DNA from: a virus
Virus record (IMG/VR): IMGVR_UViG_3300025308_000348
Location: 1-26,730 of that record
Reading direction: 5' to 3' (one strand)
DNA length: 26,730 bases
Shown: positions 7,369 to 12,305 of the stretch, one piece after another
Layout of the letters: each line of letters begins with the position of its first letter
Position numbering within the stretch: position 1 is the first letter of the stretch
Notes under the pieces: generated by a model
What the model was told of the DNA's origin: nothing
The model's database searches: none
Seen by the model: only the letters and a program-made list of their open reading frames with translations
Position numbers and translations under genes: made by a program

Positions 7369-7669
7369 TTATATTTTATATAATATTAAATATCAATCAG
7401 TTATAATAAATAAATAAAACACATGACAAAACAAACAATAAAGTAACCTACTACACTTACTACACTCGTCAAATGTTTTAATTTGCTGAAAAAAAACGTA
7501 GTAGGTTGTAAAAAAACAAACCTACTACATACCCACTACAAACATACTACAGCTATCCTGTGGCATGTGGTTACTACACTTAACTTACAATGTAACAATT
7601 ATTTACAAGCTTGTAGTAAGTAGTAGGTTACTTTCTGTTTTAAATTATTAAAAATTAACTTTTTTCGAT
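7369..7669. other. Candidate phage replication origin (AT-rich element plus iterons)
   Basis: This 301-bp gene-free gap lies between a VapE-like helicase and a DnaA-domain-IV gene. Its first ~70 bp (7369-7440) are almost pure A+T, a plausible unwinding element. Then come about nine copies of a 9-mer of the form NNTACTACA in both orientations (7447-7627), bounded by a 15-bp inverted repeat (7440-7454 and 7620-7634). The stretch 7635-7669 is AT-rich again and leads to the ATG at 7670. Iterons next to an initiator-like gene and an AT-rich stretch are the classic architecture of plasmid and phage origins. Confidence 0.7.
7440..7634. repeat. TACTACA iteron array with 15-bp inverted-repeat ends
   Basis: Plus-strand copies: CCTACTACA 7447, CTTACTACA 7456 (tandem), CCTACTACA 7521, CCCACTACA 7532, CATACTACA 7543 (these three 11 bp apart, one helical turn), GTTACTACA 7570. 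Minus-strand copies: CCTACTACG 7497-7505, CTTACTACA 7612-7620, CCTACTACT 7619-7627. The outermost copies sit in a perfect 15-bp inverted repeat, AAAGTAACCTACTAC at 7440-7454 and its complement at 7620-7634. An inner 10-bp stem GTAGTAGGTT (7499-7508) / AACCTACTAC (7519-7528) can form a hairpin. Confidence 0.85.
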
Positions 7670-8152
7670 ATGGACACACAAACACGGCACCCATTTTTAA
7701 TACACAAACTTAGTCCCCTTGCGGCAATCGGATTATTGCTACCCACTTTTGTAATTGAAAAAGAAGATCCAGATTTCTTCAATTTTGATGCAATTTATTC
7801 AGATGAAATTGAATTTGACTTACTACAAATAGTAGAATTAGTATGTGAATCTACTTCAATTCCTATTGAAGAAATGATAAAAATTAGCAGAAAAAGAGAA
7901 ATTGTTTACTCTCGTCAACTGGCAATGGTAATGGCTTTATTATATACACGGTTTAGTACTACAGTTATTGGGAATCAACTGGGAGGAAAAGATCATGCCA
8001 CAGTGTTACATGCAAAAAAAACAATTATAGACCTTTATGATACTGATTTTAAAATAAAAACACAGGTAGATAATTTAATAACACATTTAAATTTTTTAAC
8101 AAAAAGTAATATGTCTGTTAACATATTAAGAAAAAAAATAATAGGAAGGTGA
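7670..8152 (+). CDS. Stand-alone DnaA domain IV-like DNA-binding protein
   Basis: 160 residues. From about residue 60 it follows the DnaA C-terminal domain: IPIEEMIKISRKREIVYSRQ, then LAMVMALLYTRFSTTVIGNQ, then the signature LGGKDHATVLHAKKTI (about 104-119), which in DnaA (GGRDHTTVLHA) inserts into the DnaA box. There is no AAA+ domain: the first ~55 residues are unrelated and hydrophobic-acidic. So it can bind DNA but not form an ATP-driven initiator filament. It lies directly after the iteron array, which is its probable binding site. It may act as an initiator partner, a host DnaA competitor or a replication regulator. Confidence 0.8.
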   Translation: MDTQTRHPFLIHKLSPLAAIGLLLPTFVIEKEDPDFFNFDAIYSDEIEFDLLQIVELVCESTSIPIEEMIKISRKREIVYSRQLAMVMALLYTRFSTTVIGNQLGGKDHATVLHAKKTIIDLYDTDFKIKTQVDNLITHLNFLTKSNMSVNILRKKIIGR

Positions 8153-8370
8153 TGAATACAACAACAAGAAGAATAATAATATGTACAGAATGCCACGGCG
8201 AAGAGTTTAAAACACACAATGAGTTTCGTGGCCATACCGAAGGATGGTGGCCGGTAGATGTAAAATGCAAAGATTGTAATGGCACAGGAAAAATGATTGA
8301 AACAATAACCATAAACCACGAGCCTTATGTTAACAAAGGTATTTATACCGAGTATTTATCTCCTATATGA
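8152..8370 (+). CDS. Small DnaJ-type zinc-finger protein
   Basis: 72 residues from ATG 8152, which overlaps the preceding stop (TGATG) and is preceded by a rare Shine-Dalgarno-like AGGAAGG at 8144-8150. A CTECHGEEF motif (about 11-19) and a CKDCNGTGKM motif (about 41-50) form the CxxCxG pair of a DnaJ-type zinc finger. No J domain is present. It is translationally coupled to the DnaA domain IV gene, so it may be a replication accessory protein; the role is not known. It is the last gene before the cassette-like region, and its final codons lie in a hairpin (8360-8380). Confidence 0.65.
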   Translation: MNTTTRRIIICTECHGEEFKTHNEFRGHTEGWWPVDVKCKDCNGTGKMIETITINHEPYVNKGIYTEYLSPI

Positions 8371-8499
8371 AATATGGGAGTATAACGACTTAAAGCATAA
8401 GTGCCGTTACAGCGGTTTTGCGTAGCAAAAGTAAAGCTGTAAGGCGCTTCACATGCTGTAATGGCATTTACGCATGGTTACAAACCGTGCGCTAAGTAC
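8360..8499 (+). repeat. Cluster of imperfect palindromes at the left edge of the cassette region (site 1)
   Basis: Three stem-loops follow each other. CTCCTATAT (8360-8368) pairs with ATATGGGAG (8372-8380) over a GAA loop. A long arm 8395-8413 pairs with 8436-8456, with the tip TTTTGC-GTA-GCAAAA at 8416-8430. CGCATGGTT (8471-8479) pairs with AACCGTGCG (8483-8491) over ACA. In addition GCCGTTACAGC (8403-8413) and GCTGTAATGGC (8455-8465) are complementary in 10 of 11 bases. The last stem is followed by GCTAAGTAC (8491-8499), which resembles a mutated GTTRRRY core. It looks like one or two degenerate attC sites. The stretch 8500-8538 holds nothing else recognised. Confidence 0.5.
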
Positions 8500-8538
8500 A
8501 AGATTAAATTAGAATTGCTAAACTAAAATAAATTTTAT

Positions 8539-8754
8539 ATGACAAATGCAGAAAAACGCCTTTTAAAATATGTTTCAAATCCAGATGAATATAATGTTTC
8601 GCACACAACGTTTCCTTGTAGTGTTTCTCATTATGAAATATATCAGAAAAGCAAAGGTATTATAGATATTATAAAAGATATTACTGCAAATAATATGATT
8701 TTAAAAGGAATTATAACACAAGAGCAAATTGATAGAACAAATAGATTTAAATAG
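8539..8754 (+). CDS. Cassette gene 1: hypothetical protein
   Basis: 71 residues (MTNAEKRLLKYVSNPDEYNV at the start; an IIDIIKDITANNMILKGI helix near the end). No family recognised; no membrane segment or metal motif. The size, the isolation between palindromes and the lack of operon-like packing fit a gene cassette cargo gene. Its last codons overlap the left arm of the next palindrome (8738-8748), as often seen in integron cassettes. The left cassette boundary is unclear because site 1 is degenerate. Confidence 0.55.
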   Translation: MTNAEKRLLKYVSNPDEYNVSHTTFPCSVSHYEIYQKSKGIIDIIKDITANNMILKGIITQEQIDRTNRFK

Positions 8755-8787
8755 TATGGTTAAAATTTATTTGCATGTGTTATGGTT
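8738..8787 (+). repeat. attC-like palindrome, site 2
   Basis: L''-like arm CAAATAGATTT (8738-8748) pairs with AAATTTATTTG (8763-8773) in 10 of 11 positions. After 5 nt follows the R'-like core GTTATGGTT (8779-8787), which is the exact reverse complement of AACCATAAC at 9136-9144, the R'' position of the next site. A matching R'' for this site's own cassette was not found with confidence. Confidence 0.65.
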
Positions 8788-8831
8788 TCGTGCTTTGTTA
8801 ATCAGATTGTTACACTTAAAATTATATCAAA

Positions 8832-9131
8832 ATGGATTTATCAACTTACAAATTTCCAGAAGTAACGAAAGCCGATTTAGCCTTTCCAACATTTAACACA
8901 CCAAAAGAATTGGTTTCAGAAGCGGAAAAAAGAAACCCACAAAAGGGAATGAAAAAGTTTTCAGAACTATTTTATAAGGGTGGAAAATTTGACTTTAAGG
9001 ACGATGTTAAAGGAACATGGAAAGAAAATGCTTTTATGTATGCACGTGCTTTAATGGGGTCGTGGGCTCCTAAACATGAACATAAAGAACTTGTTGTCGG
9101 GATGATTTTAGAAGAGTGTCTGGTTCTTTAG
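8832..9131 (+). CDS. Cassette gene 2: conserved hypothetical protein
   Basis: 99 residues, soluble. Blocks such as ADLAFPTFNTPKEL, FSELFYKGGKFDFK and YARALMGSWAPKHEHKE give the impression of a conserved small family common in Bacteroidota accessory DNA, but I cannot assign a function. The gene lies alone inside a 416-bp unit (8780-9195) whose two ends carry complementary 9-mers, GTTATGGTT and AACCATAAC. The stop is 5 nt before the R'' motif, typical for a cassette gene. The 45 bp between core and ATG could hold its promoter. Confidence 0.6.
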   Translation: MDLSTYKFPEVTKADLAFPTFNTPKELVSEAEKRNPQKGMKKFSELFYKGGKFDFKDDVKGTWKENAFMYARALMGSWAPKHEHKELVVGMILEECLVL

Positions 9132-9135
9132 CATG

Positions 9136-9203
9136 AACCATAACGGTGGTAATATGATGCAGCGAAGCGACCCGTAGGGTGCATTATATTACGTGTTATG
9201 TAC
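9136..9203 (+). repeat. attC-like palindrome, site 3 (best preserved)
   Basis: The order is R'' AACCATAAC (9136-9144), spacer GGTGG, L'' TAATATGATGCA (9150-9161), an 18-nt loop, L' TGCATTATATTA (9180-9191, 11 of 12 paired), spacer CGT, R' GTTATGTAC (9195-9203). The loop contains ACCC-GTA-GGGT, a second small hairpin. Unequal spacers on the two sides and the GTT core are hallmarks of integron attC sites. R'' complements the core of site 2, R' complements GTACATAAT at 10074. Confidence 0.75.
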
Positions 9204-9261
9204 TGGTACGGTAAATACAGTACAAAGTTGATTAAAAATACAAACGTAATAATTTTTAAAA

Positions 9262-10068
9262 ATGTGGGATGGCAAATATGCTTTTGAAAAAAGCAAAATA
9301 ATACAAGGTGATTGCCTTGAAAAAATGAAACTGATACCTGATGGAAGTATTGATATGATTTGTTGCGATTTACCATACGGTTTGACTAATAACAAACTTG
9401 ATATTGTAATACCCTTTGAGCCACTTTGGAAAGAGTATTATAGAATACTTAAGCCAAACGGTGCAATAACACTTTATGCACAGGGTTTATTTTATGTGGA
9501 CTTGGTACAAAGCAATAGAAAGCATTTTAGATATGACTTAGTATGGAATAAAGAACTTGTTAGCGGATTTTTAAATGCTAACAGAATGCCATTAAGGGTA
9601 CACGAACAGATAGCTGTTTTTTATAGGAAACTACCTACGTATAACCCACAAATGACAGAAGGAGAGCCGCTACATAGCAAGGGAAACGCTTACAAAGTAA
9701 AAGACCACAAAAACCAGAATTACGGATATTTTAAACAAACAGATGATGAAAGAGCTGGAGAAACTTTGAAGTACCCTAAAAGTATAATTACATTTCAAAA
9801 ACCACACCCAAGTAAGGCAGAACATAGAACAGAAAAAAGTGTTGAATGTAATGAATGGCTTGTAGAAACTTATAGCAACAAAGGTGATTTAGTTCTTGAT
9901 AATACAAGTGGGGTTGGAACACTTGCAGAAGCTTGTATAAATACAAACAGAGACTTTATAATTATTGAGAAAAATCCAATTGACTTTGAAAAAGGCAAAA
10001 ATAGGGTGGGAAAAATTTTTAAAAATTATGGACTTGACCTACAACCTTTATTATATGAACAGATGTAG
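9262..10068 (+). CDS. Cassette gene 3: DNA methyltransferase (N6-adenine or N4-cytosine, beta-type order)
   Basis: 268 residues. KIIQGDCLEKMKLIPDGSID (about 12-31) leads into catalytic motif IV, DLPYG (about 36-40), a D-x-P-Y form common in phage enzymes of this class. The SAM-binding motif I lies late, LVLDNTSGVGTLAEAC (about 210-225), so the order is IV then I, as in beta-class enzymes, with the target-recognition region between (HEQIAVFYRKLPTYNPQMTE). It would methylate adenine-N6 or cytosine-N4 in duplex DNA. No restriction partner is encoded next to it, so self-protection against host restriction or gene regulation is likelier than a restriction-modification system. It is the largest cassette cargo with a clear function. 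Confidence 0.85.
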   Translation: MWDGKYAFEKSKIIQGDCLEKMKLIPDGSIDMICCDLPYGLTNNKLDIVIPFEPLWKEYYRILKPNGAITLYAQGLFYVDLVQSNRKHFRYDLVWNKELVSGFLNANRMPLRVHEQIAVFYRKLPTYNPQMTEGEPLHSKGNAYKVKDHKNQNYGYFKQTDDERAGETLKYPKSIITFQKPHPSKAEHRTEKSVECNEWLVETYSNKGDLVLDNTSGVGTLAEACINTNRDFIIIEKNPIDFEKGKNRVGKIFKNYGLDLQPLLYEQM

Positions 10069-10073
10069 TGCTT

Positions 10074-10097
10074 GTACATAATGTTGCAAGTTATATG
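10074..10097 (+). repeat. Left half of site 4: R''-like core and 19-bp inverted-repeat arm
   Basis: GTACATAAT (10074-10082) complements the left-edge core GTTATGTAC (9195-9203) in 8 of 9 bases. TAATGTTGCAAGTTATATG (10079-10097) is the perfect reverse complement of 10400-10418, 302 bp further on. Confidence 0.7.
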
Positions 10098-10139
10098 TGA
10101 CGGAAAAATTAAGAACATTAATTATACAACCAATAACTT

Positions 10140-10310
10140 ATGAAAAAAATAGAAAAGAAATTAGTTACTGAAAAGCAATTAATTGAAAAAGCAAAAAAAT
10201 TTATGAATAATAATCCTGATTTGTGCAAAGGGGTTAAATCAATGTATCATGTTGCCAATCTAATGGCTAAATTTTGCTTTGAAATTAATGATTTAAAAGA
10301 GAGTTCTTAA
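10140..10310 (+). CDS. Small hypothetical protein inside the split palindrome
   Basis: 56 residues, basic N-terminus (MKKIEKKLVTEKQLIEKAKK) and a helical C-terminus (SMYHVANLMAKFCFEINDL). It could be a small HTH-like or regulatory peptide; no family recognised. It sits between the two arms of a perfect 19-bp inverted repeat (10079-10097 and 10400-10418), i.e. in the loop of a very large attC-like site. The in-frame ATG follows an AAC-rich leader (CAACCAATAACTT) and the codon use resembles the neighbours. Short, so moderate confidence. Confidence 0.45.
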   Translation: MKKIEKKLVTEKQLIEKAKKFMNNNPDLCKGVKSMYHVANLMAKFCFEINDLKESS

Positions 10311-10484
10311 TTTTTATGGCATATGATAACTTAGTTAGAATTAGTTATGTGGATGATCGAACTGGATTTTATTAGAGTATCATATGGCATGAGGGAAGGC
10401 ATATAACTTGCAACATTAGAATTAATTATTTTAGGCATTTTGAGGGCTGAAAGGAAGGAAAAGCGAAGCTGAGCGAATAATTAA
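10311..10484 (+). repeat. Gene-free repeat-rich stretch (sites 4/5)
   Basis: There is no credible gene here. CATATGATA (10320-10328) pairs with TATCATATG (10378-10386). Two core-like GTT sequences, GTTAGAATTA (10334) and GTTATGTGG (10344), lie between them. CATATAACTTGCAACATTA (10400-10418) is the right arm of site 4. TTAGAATTAATTATT (10416-10430) pairs perfectly with AATAATTAATTCTAA (10476-10490), so 10416-10567 behaves as a cassette of about 152 bp without a gene. Its core has C-A-TTAGAA where G-TTAGAA would be expected. Confidence 0.65.
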
Positions 10485-10574
10485 TTCTAACGCTTTGGCT
10501 GTATGGCGAGAGCCGAAGTTTACGAAGGCGAAAAGCCATTCAGATAATGCTTTCGCTATACAGCCTGTTGGCAA
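10485..10574 (+). repeat. attC-like palindrome, site 6
   Basis: R'' TTCTAAC (10485-10491), spacer GCTTT, L'' of 17 nt GGCTGTATGGCGAGAGC (10497-10513), a 35-nt loop containing a GGC-GAAAA-GCC mini-hairpin, L' GCTTTCGCTATACAGCC (10549-10565; 15 Watson-Crick and 2 G-T pairs), one spacer base, R' GTTGGCAA (10567-10574). This core is exactly complementary to TTGCCAAC at 10882-10889. The remaining 10575-10635 holds only AT-rich leader for the next gene. Confidence 0.75.
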
Positions 10575-10635
10575 TTGGACTGCAAGATTAAGTAAGTAAA
10601 ATGTAAATAATTACGAATAATTTAAAATTTTTATT

Positions 10636-10857
10636 ATGACACAACATATATATTTCATAGCACTTGGGGTGTGCTTAGTATTGATAAACTTTAAAATAGA
10701 AAAAATTTTAAAAGCATTATCTGAAAGCCAAAGCGTTGGCAACAAGAAAGGCAAGAAAGAATTTTGCCTTAATTGCCAACATGGAACTGGATATAATTAT
10801 GATTACTGTGCAGATTGTTTGGCTAACAATTTTTATAAATACAAAAAGGCAAAATGA
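10636..10857 (+). CDS. Cassette gene 4: membrane-anchored zinc-ribbon-like protein
   Basis: 73 residues. The N-terminus MTQHIYFIALGVCLVLINFK is a single hydrophobic helix; after a linker (ESQSVGNKKGKK) follows FCLNCQHGTGYNYDYCADCL, a CxxC...CxxC zinc-ribbon pattern (about 43-62). So it would be a membrane-anchored zinc protein with the ribbon in the cytoplasm. I do not recognise the family. It occupies the 406-bp cassette 10568-10973 whose end cores are perfect 8-bp complements. Confidence 0.55.
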   Translation: MTQHIYFIALGVCLVLINFKIEKILKALSESQSVGNKKGKKEFCLNCQHGTGYNYDYCADCLANNFYKYKKAK

Positions 10858-10881
10858 CTTGCCTGACTGCTTGCAGTCTTG

Positions 10882-10980
10882 TTGCCAACGGTCGGTTACA
10901 TGTTGTCGAAAGCCAACCACTACCGCCCGATTCAGCGCACCGCTTTTGTATGGCTTTTGCAATATGTAACATGTTAGCCA
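10882..10980 (+). repeat. attC-like palindrome, site 7
   Basis: R'' TTGCCAAC (10882-10889), spacer GGTCG, L'' of 21 nt (10895-10915, starting GTTACATGTTG and ending AAAGCCA), a 35-nt loop, L' TGGCTTTTGCAATATGTAAC (10951-10970, about 17 paired), spacer AT, R' GTTAGCCA (10973-10980). The GGTNG spacer after R'' is the same as in site 3 (GGTGG). Its R' is complementary to TGGCTAAC at 11918-11925. Confidence 0.75.
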
Positions 10981-11017
10981 TCTGATGCGGATTTTACGAA
11001 CTAAAGTTGATACGAGA

Positions 11018-11821
11018 ATGAATGAAAAAAAAGAAAAAAAAGAGGGGGGATTTTTAGACGTTATTTCTTTGGGAGCAGGAAAGCAAAGTACTTATATGCT
11101 GTTGCAGGCACTTGAAGGTAAATTTAAATATAAACCCGACTTTGCAATATTTAGTGATACTGGTTGCGAACCAGACTATGTTTACTCATATTTTGAATGG
11201 CTTAAAGACCTTGTAAAAACTAAATACAACTTTGATGTTATTGTAGTAAGTGAAGGAAATATTTTGACCGATACGCTTGAATATGTGAACGGCAAAAAGA
11301 AAAGAGTTGCTTCGCTTCCGCTTCGGCTTGGTTCTGGTTGTTTGATAATGCGACAATGTACTAATGATTATAAGATTAAACCACTTAGACAGCATTTACA
11401 AGCCGTAAGGGGTGAAAATAAAATTCGCCTTTGGATTGGCATAAGCCTTGATGAAATGGAGCGAATGAAAGAGAGTAATGTGAAGTACATTAAAAATTAC
11501 TATCCATTAATTGAAAAACAGATACGTATTGACAGTATTGTAGATTGGTATAAGAAAACAAATACACCGGAACCAATGAAAAGTGCATGTTTAATTTGCC
11601 CTTTTCATTCTGATGCTTACTGGAAGCGATTTAAAAAGGTATTTCCGAAAGAATTTAAAAAGGCTTGTGATTTTGACGATGCTATTAGATTATATCCAAA
11701 TTTGAAAAGCAAAGCCTATTTGAGCAAACATTTGAAACCATTAAAAGAAATAGATTTTAGTTATGAAAACAGTTTATTCCCTGAACTTATTGAAGAATGC
11801 GAAGGACTTTGCGGTCTTTAA
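11018..11821 (+). CDS. Cassette gene 5: PAPS-reductase-like PP-loop protein
   Basis: 267 residues from ATG 11018; an in-frame ATG at 10985, four bases after the core, would add 11 residues. The PP-loop is FLDVISLGAGKQSTYMLL (about 12-29; SxGxxS form). ADP-pyrophosphatase-type context follows: FAIFSDTGCEPDYVYSYF (about 43-60), SGCLIMRQCTNDYKIKPL (residues about 106-123), GISLDEMERM, and late ACLICPFHSDAYWKRF. These are hallmarks of phage phosphoadenosine-phosphosulfate reductase-family proteins, whose reaction in phages is unproven. The cysteines suggest thiol or metal chemistry, perhaps sulfur transfer to nucleic acid. No Dnd or Ssp partner genes are seen. A terminator follows the stop. Confidence 0.8.
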   Translation: MNEKKEKKEGGFLDVISLGAGKQSTYMLLQALEGKFKYKPDFAIFSDTGCEPDYVYSYFEWLKDLVKTKYNFDVIVVSEGNILTDTLEYVNGKKKRVASLPLRLGSGCLIMRQCTNDYKIKPLRQHLQAVRGENKIRLWIGISLDEMERMKESNVKYIKNYYPLIEKQIRIDSIVDWYKKTNTPEPMKSACLICPFHSDAYWKRFKKVFPKEFKKACDFDDAIRLYPNLKSKAYLSKHLKPLKEIDFSYENSLFPELIEECEGLCGL

Positions 11822-11827
11822 TCCAAA

Positions 11828-11863
11828 TTGCCCAATAGGGCAAAAGTGCGTGGGCTTTTTTTT
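11828..11863 (+). terminator. Probable rho-independent terminator after cassette gene 5
   Basis: TTGCCC (11828-11833), loop AATA, GGGCAA (11838-11843). Alternatively GCCCA (11830-11834) pairs with TGGGC (11851-11855), which places the T-run 11856-11863 immediately after the stem. The second fold is the better terminator; the two cannot form together. Confidence 0.6.
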
Positions 11864-11897
11864 CTTTTTTGGTCAAATACCCACTAAACTTTATACG

Positions 11898-11925
11898 AGC
11901 CACATCAGTAGCATTTGTGGCTAAC
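11898..11925 (+). repeat. R''-like core of the last cassette (site 8, right half missing)
   Basis: TGGCTAAC (11918-11925) is the exact reverse complement of the left-edge core GTTAGCCA (10973-10980). AGCCACA (11898-11904) and TGTGGCT (11916-11922) can also form a small hairpin. No matching L' and GTT core could be recognised before the next gene at 11958, so the array seems to end or decay here. Confidence 0.55.
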
Positions 11926-11957
11926 TACCTTATAGATTTAGTTCAAAAAATTGCACT

Positions 11958-12194
11958 ATGAATAAAACTATTGAAAATACCAATAAACTATTAAATTTTG
12001 TTTCTAAAAAATTTGAATCAGGAGAATTGAATAATGAAAGTTTAGTGCAATTAATTGAACTATCTGGAAGCTATCTAAATTTAAGAACTATTCCAAAATA
12101 CCAGCATGATACTGGTTTAAGTTATAATGGTGTGAAAAAAAACCGTATAATTAAAGTGCTTTTTAGTGTAAAGTTCGTGATAGATAATGATTAA
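11958..12194 (+). CDS. Small conserved hypothetical protein, possible DNA-binding
   Basis: 78 residues. The end, LNLRTIPKYQHDTGLSYNGV followed by KKNRIIKVLFSVKFVIDND, resembles a small HTH/MerR-like module seen in many Bacteroidota mobile elements (helix-turn then a 'GVKK...VKFVIDND' strand pair). The first ~40 residues are helical and acidic. It is separated from the fibre block by an inverted repeat and a strong terminator, so it is transcribed as the last gene of the accessory segment. Function unknown. Confidence 0.6.
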   Translation: MNKTIENTNKLLNFVSKKFESGELNNESLVQLIELSGSYLNLRTIPKYQHDTGLSYNGVKKNRIIKVLFSVKFVIDND

Positions 12195-12211
12195 AATTTT
12201 AGACAATAGTT

Positions 12212-12236
12212 TTATTAACTAATTTGTTGTTAATAA
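12212..12236. repeat. 8-bp inverted repeat, possible last cassette-type core
   Basis: TTATTAAC (12212-12219) and GTTAATAA (12229-12236) are perfect complements around 9 nt. They have RYYYAAC- and GTTRRRY-like ends but no longer palindrome around them, so they could be an operator or a vestigial core. Confidence 0.35.
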
Positions 12237-12243
12237 CTTATAT

Positions 12244-12277
12244 AATCCTGTACTTGTTAATGAGTACAGGATTTTTT
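12244..12277 (+). terminator. Strong rho-independent terminator
   Basis: AATCCTGTACT (12244-12254) and AGTACAGGATT (12263-12273) form a perfect 11-bp stem with an 8-nt loop, followed directly by T residues to 12277. It separates the accessory segment from the fibre genes. Confidence 0.85.
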
Positions 12278-12286
12278 ATACTTGTA

Positions 12287-12301
12287 TAACCAAATGCCAC
12301 C
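12287..12301 (+). promoter_or_regulatory. A/C-rich translation leader, copy 5
   Basis: TAACCAAATGCCACC differs from TAACCAAACACCACC (4564-4578) in two bases and ends 4 nt before the ATG at 12306, which decides that start over the in-frame ATG at 12294. Confidence 0.5.
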
Positions 12302-12305
12302 AAAT

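Noticed and set aside
7551-7568. Standard DnaA box near AGCTATCCTGTGG
   Set aside because: Only the TATCC part fits TTATCCACA; too weak to call.
7440-7634. CRISPR-like array from the repeated TACTACA units
   Set aside because: The unit is only 9 bp, in both orientations and at 9-11 bp spacing, without spacers of equal length; no cas gene is present. An iteron origin fits better.
8491-8499. Perfect attC core at site 1
   Set aside because: GCTAAGTAC has C where the core T is required and no complementary R'' was found before site 2, so the left boundary of the first cassette is not claimed.
8380-8500. tRNA gene in the GC-richer gap after 8370
   Set aside because: The stems do not form a cloverleaf with the expected anticodon and T-arm (no GTTC-type T-loop in place).
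10985-11017. Earlier start for cassette gene 5
   Set aside because: The ATG at 10985 adds only MRILRTKVDTR, unlike the family's opening; kept as an alternative, not as the call.
11018-11821. DndC of a phosphorothioation system
   Set aside because: It shares the PP-loop and cysteine pattern in a broad sense only, and no DndA, B, D or E gene lies nearby; left as a PAPS-reductase-like protein.
8371-12240. Transposon or MITE explanation for the palindromes
   Set aside because: Arms differ in sequence from site to site, no transposase is present and no target duplications were seen; matching is between neighbouring sites in the pattern expected for cassettes. Not fully excluded for the 10079/10400 pair.
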